Shown here piece after piece: positions 17,748 through 25,622 of a stretch of 64,000 nt of DNA. The stretch is taken from positions 5,828,001-5,892,000 of the forward strand of contig NZ_CP081496.1 of the NCBI RefSeq assembly GCF_019774615.1, read 5' to 3'. The translations under genes and the position numbers were made by a program. The DNA comes from Streptomyces sp. BHT-5-2. Lineage in GTDB: Bacteria > Actinomycetota > Actinomycetes > Streptomycetales > Streptomycetaceae. The notes under the pieces were generated by a model that searched no databases, was not told where the DNA came from, and worked only from the letters and a program-made list of their open reading frames with translations. The number at the start of each line of letters is the position of its first letter. Position 1 is the stretch's first letter.

Positions 17748-18907
17748 CGCTTGTTCTCCTTCAGGCTGCGTTCTTTGAGCACCGCGCGCACCGCGTCGAG
17801 GAACGCGTCGTTCTCGGTCGGGGTGCCGGCGGTGACCCGCAGCCAGCCCGGTACTCCGTTGTCGCGGACCAGCACGCCGTGGTCGAGGATCGCCTGCCAG
17901 GCGGCGTGCGCGTCGTCGAAGAGGCCGAACTGGACGAAGTTGGCGTCCGAGTCGACGACCTGGCAGCCGCTCGCGCGCAGTTCGGTGACCAGGCGGTCCC
18001 GCTCGCCCTTGAGCTGCTCGACGTACGACAGCAGCGTATCGGTGTGCTCCAGGGCGGCGAGCGCGGTGGCCTGGGTGACGGCCGAGAGGTGGTACGGCAG
18101 GCGGACCAGCTGGACGGCGTCGACCACGGCGGGGTCGGCGGCGAGGTAGCCCAGCCGGAGCCCGGCGGCGCCGAACGCCTTGGACATCGTCCGGGAGAGG
18201 ACCATGTTCGGCCGGCCCTCGATCAGCGGCAGCAGCGACGGGCGGTGGCTGAACTCGACGTACGCCTCGTCGACCACCACCAGCGCGCCACCGGTGCCGG
18301 CGCGGGCGGCCTGCGCGGCCTCGTACAGCGCGAGGACGGTGTCGGCCCCGACGGCGCTGCCGGTGGGGTTGTTCGGCGAGCAGACGAAGACCACGTCGGG
18401 CCGGTGCTCGGCGATGGCGGCGCGGGCCGCCGCCACGTCGATGGTGAAGTCGTCGTTCCGCGGGCCGGAGATCCAGCCGGTGCCGGTGCCGCGCGAGATC
18501 AGCGCGTGCATGGAGTACGACGGCTCGAAGCCGAGGGCGGTGCGGCCGGGGCCGCCGAAGGTCTGCAGCAGCTGCTGGATGACCTCGTTGGAGCCGTTGG
18601 CGGCCCAGACCTGGCCGACGGCCACCGGGTGGCCGGCGGTGCGGGTGAGGTAGGCCGCCAGTTCCGTGCGCAGCTCGATCGCGTCCCGGTCGGGGTAGCG
18701 GTTGAGGTGGCGGGCGGCCTCGGTGACCCGCTCGGCGATCCGCCGCACCAGCGGCTCGGGGAGCGGGTAGGGGTTCTCGTTGGTGTTGAGGCGTACCGGG
18801 ACGTCCAACTGCGGCGCGCCGTAAGGGGACTTGCCGCGCAGCTCGTCCCGGATGGGGAGTTCGTCCATTCTGGACACGGGGGTGTTCTTGGTCACGTGCG
18901 TGCTCAC
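17744..18907 (-). CDS. hisC: Histidinol-phosphate aminotransferase
   Basis: PLP transaminase that makes histidinol phosphate. 387-aa fold-type I enzyme: NTNENPYPLPEP (about residue 48), the YVEF and NNPTGSAV motifs, the PLP lysine in SRTMSKAFGAAGLRLGY and the C-terminal WLRVTAGTPTEN. The GTG at 18907 overlaps the hisD stop (GTGA), favouring this start over the internal ATG at 18868 (MDELPIRDELRG), which also matches known N-termini. The extra 13 residues may or may not be made. Confidence 0.95.
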   Translation of the reverse strand: MSTHVTKNTPVSRMDELPIRDELRGKSPYGAPQLDVPVRLNTNENPYPLPEPLVRRIAERVTEAARHLNRYPDRDAIELRTELAAYLTRTAGHPVAVGQVWAANGSNEVIQQLLQTFGGPGRTALGFEPSYSMHALISRGTGTGWISGPRNDDFTIDVAAARAAIAEHRPDVVFVCSPNNPTGSAVGADTVLALYEAAQAARAGTGGALVVVDEAYVEFSHRPSLLPLIEGRPNMVLSRTMSKAFGAAGLRLGYLAADPAVVDAVQLVRLPYHLSAVTQATALAALEHTDTLLSYVEQLKGERDRLVTELRASGCQVVDSDANFVQFGLFDDAHAAWQAILDHGVLVRDNGVPGWLRVTAGTPTENDAFLDAVRAVLKERSLKENKR

Positions 18908-20241
18908 TTGCCGTTCTGCGGTTGCGGTCCTCGCGTCTCGGGGAAACGCGCCATGACTGCCGCTCCGTGGGCCGGGAGGTCCTCGGCCTCGGCGAGGGTC
19001 ACCACGTGGTGGGCGACCTCGGCCAGCGCCTCCCGCGAGTAGTCCACGACGTGGATGCCGCGCAGGAACGACTGGACGGACAGTCCGGAGGAGTGGCAGG
19101 CGCAGCCACCGGTGGGCAGGACGTGGTTGGAACCGGCGCAGTAGTCGCCGAGGGAGACCGGGGCGTAGGGGCCGACGAAGACCGCGCCGGCGTTGCGGAC
19201 CCGGGCGGCGACCGCGGCGGCGTCCGCGGTCTGGATCTCCAGGTGCTCGGCGCCGTAGGCGTCCACCACCGCGAGGCCCTCGTCGAGGCCGTCGACCAGG
19301 ACGATCGCGGACTGCCGGCCGGACAGTGCCGGCACGATGCGGTCCTCGACGTGCCTGGTGGCCTCGATCTGCGGGGCCAGCTCCTTCTCGGTGCGGTCGG
19401 CCAGCTCCTCGGAGTCGGTGACCAGGACGGCGGCGGCCATCGGGTCGTGCTCGGCCTGGCTGATCAGGTCGGCGGCGACGTGGACCGGGTCGGCGGTGTG
19501 GTCGGCGAGAACCGCGATCTCGGTGGGTCCGGCCTCGGAGTCGATGCCGATCCGGCCCTTGAGCAGGCGCTTGGCGGCGGCGACGTAGATGTTGCCGGGG
19601 CCGGTGACCAGATTGACCGGGGCGCACTCGTCGGTGCCGTAGGCGAACATCGCGACGGCCTGGGCGCCGCCCGCGGCGTACACCTCGTCGACGCCGAGCA
19701 GGGCGCAGGCGGCGAGGATCGTCGGGTGCGGCAGGCCACCGAAGTCGGCCTGCGGCGGGGAGGCGACGGCGAGCGAGCCGACGCCGGCCTCCTGGGCGGG
19801 GACGACGTTCATGACGACGGAGGACGGGTAGACCGACCGGCCGCCGGGGACGTAGAGGCCGACCCGCTCGACGGGGACCCAGCGCTCGGTGACCGTGCCG
19901 CCGGGCACGACCTCGGTGGTGACGTCGGTGCGGCGCTGCTCGCGGTGGACGATCCGGGCGCGCCGGACGGACTCCTCCAGGGCGGCGCGGACCTTCGGGT
20001 CCAGCGCGTCGAGGGCCTCGGTGAGGGCCTCCGCCGGGACCCGGACCCGCTCGATCTCGACGCCGTCGAACCGCCGCGCGTACTCGATCAGCGCCGCGGT
20101 GCCGCGATGGCGTACGTCCTCGCAGATCGGCCGAACCTTCTCCAGGGCGGCTTCCACGTCGAACTCGGCACGGGGCAGCAGGTCGCGCAGGGCGGCGCCC
20201 TCGGGGAGGGCGGCGCCACGCAGATCGATTCGGGAGATCAC
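18904..20241 (-). CDS. hisD: Histidinol dehydrogenase
   Basis: Oxidises histidinol to histidine in two NAD-dependent steps. The 445-aa protein has the zinc and catalytic residues in the conserved stretches DSEAGPTEIAVLAD, QAEHDPMAAA and GPYAPVSLGDYCAGSNHVLPT. First gene of the his transcript, starting with GTG at 20241. GACACT lies 6 bases before the GTG and could be a -10, making the mRNA leaderless; otherwise the GGGGGA directly before the start is too close for a normal ribosome-binding site. A perfect palindrome lies 40-58 bases upstream. Confidence 0.96.
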   Translation of the reverse strand: MISRIDLRGAALPEGAALRDLLPRAEFDVEAALEKVRPICEDVRHRGTAALIEYARRFDGVEIERVRVPAEALTEALDALDPKVRAALEESVRRARIVHREQRRTDVTTEVVPGGTVTERWVPVERVGLYVPGGRSVYPSSVVMNVVPAQEAGVGSLAVASPPQADFGGLPHPTILAACALLGVDEVYAAGGAQAVAMFAYGTDECAPVNLVTGPGNIYVAAAKRLLKGRIGIDSEAGPTEIAVLADHTADPVHVAADLISQAEHDPMAAAVLVTDSEELADRTEKELAPQIEATRHVEDRIVPALSGRQSAIVLVDGLDEGLAVVDAYGAEHLEIQTADAAAVAARVRNAGAVFVGPYAPVSLGDYCAGSNHVLPTGGCACHSSGLSVQSFLRGIHVVDYSREALAEVAHHVVTLAEAEDLPAHGAAVMARFPETRGPQPQNGK

Positions 20242-20635
20242 TCCCCCAGTGTCTCAGACCCGCCGCCGGGCCCGAGCGGCCGTATCACCGAGTGATACGT
20301 ACTGCGGACGGGCCGGACGACCGCCGGACCGGACCGCGAAGTTGACCGGAGTTGGCCCTGACCACACGTGTTCAACCCGTCACCGGGCGGGCAAGGGGTC
20401 GGTGCGGGCCCACGGGGAGCCCCACAGGGCGGGCGGAACAGCGCCCGCCGGGACGCGTCCGAACAGGTATCGGGACCGGACACCGCACCACCGGGGGCGG
20501 CGTCCCGGCCGTCGGGGCAGCGCCCTCGGCCGACGTCCGCCGCACCGCCCACGGCACGGCGAACACCGGACGACGAGCGAGCGACCACCACGGACGGCCT
20601 GCCGGCAGGCACCGCGAGAGCGAGGGGGAGCCACA
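20242..20635. other. Intergenic region between hisD and the 20636 gene
   Basis: 394 bp between divergent genes. The hisD-proximal part holds the palindrome at 20281-20299 and probable hisD promoter elements. TTGACC at 20342-20347 could be a plus-strand -35, but I see no matching -10. The remainder is GC-rich; the open frames crossing it have no coherent protein signature. A GAGGGGGAG ribosome-binding site for the plus-strand gene closes the region. Confidence 0.5.
20281..20299. promoter_or_regulatory. 19-bp palindromic operator candidate upstream of hisD
   Basis: CGTATCAC-CGA-GTGATACG, a perfect 8-bp dyad with a 3-base centre, 40-58 bp before the hisD start. The length, symmetry and relatively low GC are typical of a site for a dimeric GntR- or TetR-type repressor. 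No his regulator gene is adjacent. Confidence 0.6.
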
Positions 20636-22237
20636 GTGACCGGAGCCAGGGACGGCGACGCGCCGGCCGACCTGCGACTGACGTCCGCGGAGTGGAGCAT
20701 GTGGCAGGCGTTCCGCAACGGCAGCACCTGCGACCTCCACAGCGGCGACCCGTCCCGGGACGATCCGCACGGGCAGCACCTGTGGGGCCCGGAGCGCCGG
20801 GTCCGGGCCCGGGTGGTGGCGCTGCTGCTGCTCGACGGGCCGCCGGCGCAACCGGGCCGGGTGTCCGGGTTGAAGCTCACCGGTGCGTACATCACGGACA
20901 CTCTCGACCTTGCGGGCGGCACGATCAAGCCATTCGTGGAGCTGCGGGACTGCCGCTTCGAGGCCGAGGTGCTGCTGCCGGAGAGCAAGTTCACCACCCT
21001 GCGGATGGTGAACTGCGCGATACCCAGGCTGGAGGCGGCCCGGCTGCACACCGAGGGCGATCTCCATCTGCCGCGGTGCGTGGTGCACTCGGGCATCCGG
21101 CTGACCGACGCGCACATCGGCACCGACCTCATGCTCAATCAGGTCGTGGTGCACAAGGACCGGCAGGGCCGCTCGGTCATGGCGGACGGGATGACCGTCG
21201 CCCAGGACCTCCAGGCCGAGATGCTGGAGTCCTACGGCGAGCTGTCGCTGCGCGGCGCCACCGTCGGGGTGTCGCTGAGCCTGCGCGGCAGCCATCTGAG
21301 CAACCCCTTCGGCCGCCGGGCGCTGAACGCCCCTCAGCTGACCGTCGAGCGCACCCTCTACCTGACCGCCGCGGGCCTGGCCAACTCCCCGTTCTCCAGC
21401 GGCGCCACGCCCCCGTACGGCATCACCCACACCCCGGCCCGGGGCACCCGGATGCAGCGCTTCGAGTGCGAGGGCGGGGTGCGGCTGGACGACGGGCGGT
21501 TCGGGGACGCGGTGGACCTGGAGCACGCGCGGTTCATCATGGAGTCCGACCAGGAGCTGTCGCTGCGCCGCATCCAGACGCCGGAGCTGCGGTTCCTGGG
21601 CGAGCGCCCGCAGCGCGGCCGGGTGATCCTCTCCGGCGCCCGGGTCGTCAACCTCGTCGACAAGTCGGCGAGCTGGCCGGGGCTGGGCGGGCTGATGATG
21701 GCCGGCTTCGCCTACGAGACGCTGATCCCGCGCGGCCACTTCCCGCTGGCGCTGCGGCTCCAGTGGGTGGCCGCGGCGACCCCGGAGTACGCGCCCGAGC
21801 CGTACGAGATGCTGGCCGCCTCGCTGCGCGCGATGGGCGAGGACGCGGACGCCCGGGAGGTGCTGCTGGCCAAGCAGCGGCGGCGGCGCGAGACGCTGCC
21901 GCTGGCGGCGAAGGCGTGGGGCTTCCTCCAGGACTGGACGGTGGCCTACGGCTACCGCCCGGGGCGGGCCGCGGTGTGGATGGCGATCCTGTGGGCGATC
22001 GGCACCGCGTACTTCGCCTCGTACCCGCCGCCGCCCCTCAAGCACGACGAGGCGCCGCCGTGGAACCCGTACCTCTACTCCCTGGACCTGCTGCTGCCGG
22101 TCATAGACCTCTACCAGGGCGGCGCGTGGAAACCGGGCGGTGCCGCCCAGTGGGTGGCGGCGGTGATGATCATGGCCGGGTGGGTCCTGGCGACGACGAT
22201 CGCGACGGGCGCGTCCCGGCTGCTGCGACGGCAGTAG
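20636..22237 (+). CDS. Large membrane-associated protein with repeat-like N-terminus
   Basis: A 533-aa protein often annotated in Streptomyces only as a membrane-associated oxidoreductase; no catalytic motif supports that name. The first about 400 residues have recurrent short beta-like units (GLKLTGAYITDTLDLAGG, FVELRDCRFEAEVLLPES, GELSLRGATVGVSLSLRGS) that look like degenerate pentapeptide-style solenoid turns. The C-terminus has two membrane helices (about 440-462 and 505-525) around an extracellular segment with LLLPVIDLYQGGAW. The GTG at 20636 follows GAGGGGGAG by about 6 bases. Substrate and function unknown. Confidence 0.75.
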   Translation: MTGARDGDAPADLRLTSAEWSMWQAFRNGSTCDLHSGDPSRDDPHGQHLWGPERRVRARVVALLLLDGPPAQPGRVSGLKLTGAYITDTLDLAGGTIKPFVELRDCRFEAEVLLPESKFTTLRMVNCAIPRLEAARLHTEGDLHLPRCVVHSGIRLTDAHIGTDLMLNQVVVHKDRQGRSVMADGMTVAQDLQAEMLESYGELSLRGATVGVSLSLRGSHLSNPFGRRALNAPQLTVERTLYLTAAGLANSPFSSGATPPYGITHTPARGTRMQRFECEGGVRLDDGRFGDAVDLEHARFIMESDQELSLRRIQTPELRFLGERPQRGRVILSGARVVNLVDKSASWPGLGGLMMAGFAYETLIPRGHFPLALRLQWVAAATPEYAPEPYEMLAASLRAMGEDADAREVLLAKQRRRRETLPLAAKAWGFLQDWTVAYGYRPGRAAVWMAILWAIGTAYFASYPPPPLKHDEAPPWNPYLYSLDLLLPVIDLYQGGAWKPGGAAQWVAAVMIMAGWVLATTIATGASRLLRRQ

Positions 22238-22293
22238 GGCCGGGCCGCGAGCCGCCCGGGGGCGGCCCCGGCCGGGCCGCACCGGACAGGCCG

Positions 22294-22299
22294 TAGGCT
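22294..22299 (+). promoter_or_regulatory. -10 element upstream of the LON-domain gene
   Basis: TAGGCT ends 8 bases before the GTG start, with no ribosome-binding site between, the same arrangement as at 9153. A leaderless or near-leaderless transcript is likely. Confidence 0.5.
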
Positions 22300-22307
22300 T
22301 ACGGACT

Positions 22308-23045
22308 GTGTCCTCCGTGCGTCTGCCCCTGTTCCCGCTCAATTCGGTGCTGTTCCCGGGCCTGGTGCTGCCGCTGAACGTCTTCGAGGCGCGGTATCGG
22401 GCCATGATGGGCGATCTGCTGGAACGGCCCGAGGACGACCGCCGGTTCGCGGTGGTCGCCATCCGGGACGGCCGGGAGGTCGCGTTCACCGCGCCGGGGC
22501 TGCCGGACGCCACCGCGCCGACCGCCACCGGCCCGGCCGCGGGCTTCGGCGACGACCCGGTCCGGGCCTTCCACACCGTCGGCTGCATCGCGGACGCGGC
22601 GACCATCCAGCAGAAGGCGGGCGACGGCTACGAGGTCCTGGCCACCGGCACCACCCGCTTCCGGCTGCTGTCGGTGGACGCCTCCGGCCCGTATCTGACG
22701 GGCGAGCTGGCACCGCTGGAGGAGGAGCAAGGAGAGGGCGCGGGCGCCCTGGCGTCCGGCGTGGTCCGGGCCTTCCGCACCTACCAGAAGCGGCTGGCCT
22801 GGGCGAACGAGCGGACCCTGACCGGCGACCAGGAGCTGCCCGCCGATCCGTCGGTGCTGTCGTACCTGGTGGCCGCGGCGGCCGTGCTGGACGTCCCCGC
22901 CAAGCAGCGGTTGCTGGCGGCACCGGACACCGCGGCCCGGCTGCGGCAGGAGCTGAAACTCCTTCGCCAGGAGGCGGCGGTGATCGGTAAGCTCCCGTCG
23001 CTGCCGGCCGTGGACCTGACCCGGCAGCCGACCGGTCCCAACTGA
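22308..23045 (+). CDS. LON substrate-binding domain protein
   Basis: A 245-aa stand-alone LON N-terminal domain protein, with no protease or AAA part. The N-terminus RLPLFPLNSVLFPGLVLPLNVFEARYRAM is the classic LON-domain opening, and IQQKAGDGYEVLATGTTRFRLL the second conserved block; a helical C-terminus follows. Such proteins are presumed to bind substrates or partners, but the role is unknown. GTG start fixed by the -10 element just upstream. The YbaK-type gene follows after 65 bp in the same direction. Confidence 0.9.
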   Translation: MSSVRLPLFPLNSVLFPGLVLPLNVFEARYRAMMGDLLERPEDDRRFAVVAIRDGREVAFTAPGLPDATAPTATGPAAGFGDDPVRAFHTVGCIADAATIQQKAGDGYEVLATGTTRFRLLSVDASGPYLTGELAPLEEEQGEGAGALASGVVRAFRTYQKRLAWANERTLTGDQELPADPSVLSYLVAAAAVLDVPAKQRLLAAPDTAARLRQELKLLRQEAAVIGKLPSLPAVDLTRQPTGPN

Positions 23046-23110
23046 CGCACCGGCGGCACGAGATACGTTCCCGGGGCCGCCGGCTCCGCGTCCGAACGAG
23101 GCGAGAGACG

Positions 23111-23626
23111 TTGGCGAAGAAGCCGAAGCAGGGGAAGAAGGGCGCCGCGCAGTCCGGGGGCACGCCCGCGACGGTGGCGCTGACCGCGGCCGGCGTCCCG
23201 TTCACGGTGCACGCCTACGACCACGACCCGGCGGCCGCCTCGTACGGCGAGGAGGCCGCGCAAGCGCTCGGGGTCTCCCCCGACCAGGTCTTCAAGACGC
23301 TGCTGGCGGACGTGGACGGCGCCCTGACGGTGGCCGTGGTCCCGGTCTCCGGCTCGCTGGACCTGAAGGCGCTGGCCGCCGCGGTGGGCGGCAAGCGGGC
23401 CACGATGGCGGATCCGGCGGCGGCCGAGCGCAGCACCGGCTATGTGCTGGGCGGGATCTCGCCGCTGGGGCAGCGCAAGCGGCTGCGGACGGTGCTGGAC
23501 GCCTCGGCCGAGGGCCGGCCGACGGTGTGCGTCTCGGCGGGCCGACGCGGCCTGGAGGTCGAACTCTCCCCCGGCGACCTGGCCGCCCTGACGGACGCCC
23601 GGATCGCACCGATCGCACGGGGCTAG
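23111..23626 (+). CDS. ybaK: YbaK/EbsC-type aminoacyl-tRNA deacylase
   Basis: Probable Cys-tRNA(Pro) deacylase of 171 aa, clearing tRNA(Pro) mischarged with cysteine. After a Lys-rich N-terminus (MAKKPKQGKKG), the editing domain shows the conserved Lys in QVFKTLLADVDG, then VVPVSGSLDLKALA, GYVLGGISPLGQRK and VCVSAGRRGLEVEL in the expected order. The TTG at 23111 is used, following a GAGGCGAGAG stretch; it gives the usual family length. Confidence 0.9.
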   Translation: MAKKPKQGKKGAAQSGGTPATVALTAAGVPFTVHAYDHDPAAASYGEEAAQALGVSPDQVFKTLLADVDGALTVAVVPVSGSLDLKALAAAVGGKRATMADPAAAERSTGYVLGGISPLGQRKRLRTVLDASAEGRPTVCVSAGRRGLEVELSPGDLAALTDARIAPIARG

Positions 23627-23784
23627 GGCCTGTGTCGGGCGGAGTGCAGGACCCGATCCGCTGGTCCGCCGGGCGGCTCTGAGCCCCGTCGGTGCCGCCG
23701 CGCGCCCCCGGGTGTCACCGACCGCGCCACGGCAGGGCTTCCTCGGGCACCCGTCCTCGGTTACGACCGGGGAGGAGGTACGCC

Positions 23785-23859
23785 ATGTCGAAGAGGACCC
23801 GTAAGCGGAAGTGGCGCGTCCGGAAGGGGCGGGCCAACCACGGCCGCCGGCCGTCCTGA
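23785..23859 (+). CDS. Large-subunit ribosomal protein bL37 (AURKAIP1/COX24 family)
   Basis: A 24-residue, extremely basic protein (MSKRTRKRKW... ending ANHGRRPS). The SKR N-terminus and the ANHGxRP ending match bL37, the tiny ribosomal protein first seen in mycobacterial 50S structures near the peptidyl-transferase region. The ribosome-binding site GGAGGAGGT, 5 bases before the ATG, is the strongest in this area, consistent with high expression. A terminator hairpin overlaps its stop codon. Too short for most gene callers. Confidence 0.88.
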   Translation: MSKRTRKRKWRVRKGRANHGRRPS

Positions 23860-23872
23860 GGGCGGCCGGCGG
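23844..23872. terminator. Hairpin overlapping the bL37 stop codon
   Basis: A 13-bp stem (one G-U pair) whose 3-base loop is the TGA stop codon itself. It ends 6 bp from the end of the converging DUF2567-like gene and can terminate both transcripts. Confidence 0.65.
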
Positions 23873-23878
23873 GACGGT

Positions 23879-24679
23879 TCAGTCGCCCGTCGGCGGCTGC
23901 TGGTGGTGTCCGGACCAGTCCGGCACCATCAGCGTGTCGGGCTCCGGATCGCGCGGCCCGAAGAGCCCGGTCAGCGCGATCTGGATGATCATCCCGGCGA
24001 TCGGCCAGGCCAGCAGGGCGCCCTTGGCCTGGAGCCGCAGCGGGCCGTCGAAGACCACCCCGGCGCCGACCTGCTTGGCGTGCGCGACCACGTCGGGGGT
24101 GGGACCCAGCCACATGCCGGTCAGCCAGCCCAGCACCGCGCCCAGCAGCCCGCCGACGGCCAGCGACACCACGAGCGGGATGCCGCCGCGGCGCCGGAGG
24201 AGGAAGACCACGGCCGCGGTGACCACGCCGAAGCCGAACGCGAGCAGGAAGAAGGTGCCGTCGGCGCCGATCGCCTCCTCGCCCTCGGTGTTCTTGAGGT
24301 AGACGTTGTGGGTGTCCGCGATCAGCGGGACGCGCGGCGCCAGCCAGGCCCACAGCACGCCCAGCAGCACCCCGCTCACCGCGACGGCCAGCGCGATCAG
24401 CACGCCTTCGCGCAGCTCGCGGGCGAACTCCGGGCCGCCGGCGGAGTCGCCGAGTGCGGTGGATTCGGATGCGGCGGATGCGCCGGAGTCGGGACCGGCG
24501 GAGTCGCCGGGTGCTCCGCCGGGGGCCGACGGGTGCCGGTGGGGCTCTTCGGGCGGTTGGTTCTCGTGGGGCGTCTGCGCTGCGGTCACCCCGTCATCGT
24601 GCCAGGCCGGCGCCGCGGTCCCGGCAGCAGGACGCCCGCGCGCCCCGACCGCGCCCCTTGTGTCGGTGCCGTCGGTCAC
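23879..24679 (-). CDS. DUF2567-like membrane protein
   Basis: About 266 aa: a long disordered Pro/Ser/Gly-rich N-terminus, then four membrane helices (around LIALAVAVSGVLLGVLWAWL, FFLLAFGFGVVTAAVVFLL, LVVSLAVGGLLGAVLGWL and LLAWPIAGMIIQIALTGLFG) and a soluble tail ending in Gln/Pro. The GTG at 24679 overlaps the ABC permease stop as GTGA, so coupling is likely; a GTG at 24589 would give 236 aa. The assignment to DUF2567 rests on my recollection of the pattern. Function unknown. Confidence 0.7.
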   Translation of the reverse strand: MTDGTDTRGAVGARGRPAAGTAAPAWHDDGVTAAQTPHENQPPEEPHRHPSAPGGAPGDSAGPDSGASAASESTALGDSAGGPEFARELREGVLIALAVAVSGVLLGVLWAWLAPRVPLIADTHNVYLKNTEGEEAIGADGTFFLLAFGFGVVTAAVVFLLRRRGGIPLVVSLAVGGLLGAVLGWLTGMWLGPTPDVVAHAKQVGAGVVFDGPLRLQAKGALLAWPIAGMIIQIALTGLFGPRDPEPDTLMVPDWSGHHQQPPTGD

Positions 24680-25512
24680 CGGACCGCCGCCCGGCGGTAC
24701 GCCCAGGTGGCCAGGGCCAGCGAGAGCACCCCGACGGCGGCGCAGATGCCGAGGTCGCCGACGACCGCGGGCCAGTCCGGATGCGGGGCGAAGGTGCGCG
24801 CCAGCGCCTCCACCCCGTAGGTGGACGGCAGCAGGTCCCGGGCCCAGCCGATCAGCTCGGGCATCCGCCCGGCCGGCAGCACCCCCAGCAGCAGCGCCGC
24901 CGACATGCCCAACTGGCCGCCCAGGGTGGCGAGTTCCTGGCGCGGGGCGAGCAGCCCGAGGGCCGCGCCGAGCCCGGAGAGCGCCGCGCCGGCCAGCGGC
25001 ACCACCGCGGCCAGCACCCACAGGTGGGCCATCGGCAGCTGGAAGAGCAGACAGCCGACGACCGCGGTGACCACCGTGCCCGGCAGGGTGAAGGAGGCGT
25101 AGGCGGCGGCCGCGCCGAGCACCACGGCGGCCGGCGGCACCGGCAGCGTCGCGTAGTGGTCGAGGCCGCCGCCGGCCCGCAGCTGGCCGAAGTACTGGGC
25201 CAGGAGGTTCAGCGCGACGAAGGCGACGACCAGCACGGCGGAGCCGGAGACCACCGACCGGGCCGGGTCGCCGCCGCTGACCACCCCGCGCAGCAGGACC
25301 ATGATCCCGACGGACTGGAAGGTGGCGACGAACAGCAGCGGTATCCGGGCGACCCGGGCCCGGGAGAGCTGGGCGCGGTAGACGGCGCCGAGGGCGGGCA
25401 GCAGTCGGGCCCGGGGGGCGAGCGGGGCGGCGCCGGCCCCGTCCTCCGGTCCGGTGCCGTCGCCCGTTCCGCCGCCCGTTCCGGTCGCTGTCCGCGCGGA
25501 CATCACACTCAC
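24676..25512 (-). CDS. ABC-2 type transporter permease
   Basis: A 278-aa protein with six predicted membrane helices after a Gly/Thr-rich N-terminus, lacking any ATP-binding motif, in the same direction as the ATPase at 25619. It is the membrane half of a type-2 ABC exporter. Start GTG at 25512, with an alternative ATG at 25503; the GTG overlaps the stop of a 37-codon ORF as GTGA. Substrate unknown; an export or resistance role is inferred from the family. Confidence 0.88.
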   Translation of the reverse strand: MSVMSARTATGTGGGTGDGTGPEDGAGAAPLAPRARLLPALGAVYRAQLSRARVARIPLLFVATFQSVGIMVLLRGVVSGGDPARSVVSGSAVLVVAFVALNLLAQYFGQLRAGGGLDHYATLPVPPAAVVLGAAAAYASFTLPGTVVTAVVGCLLFQLPMAHLWVLAAVVPLAGAALSGLGAALGLLAPRQELATLGGQLGMSAALLLGVLPAGRMPELIGWARDLLPSTYGVEALARTFAPHPDWPAVVGDLGICAAVGVLSLALATWAYRRAAVR

Positions 25513-25622
25513 GCCGCCACCCGGCTTTCCTCGACCCGCGGTCGGTCCGTCGTGCGCGCGAGCGGCCGCCCGCCCGCGTTCCTGCTCGTCCGGCCCCCGG
25601 CCGGGGGCGCCGCCGTGCTCAC
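25509..25622 (-). CDS. Possible 37-residue ORF coupled between ABC genes
   Basis: An ORF that begins with GTGA over the ATPase stop and ends with GTGA over the permease start, exactly filling the 106-bp gap. The peptide (MSTAAPPAGGRTSRNAGG... ending RVEESRVAA) is hydrophilic and without domain signature. The double overlap could pass ribosomes from ATPase to permease, or could be chance in high-GC DNA. Low confidence as a protein of its own. Confidence 0.35.
   Translation of the reverse strand: MSTAAPPAGGRTSRNAGGRPLARTTDRPRVEESRVAA

Noticed and set aside
22240..22290. GC-rich inverted repeats after the 20636 gene
   Set aside because: Several overlapping short dyads of CCGG type, none longer than 5-6 bp without mismatches; not distinguishable from base composition.
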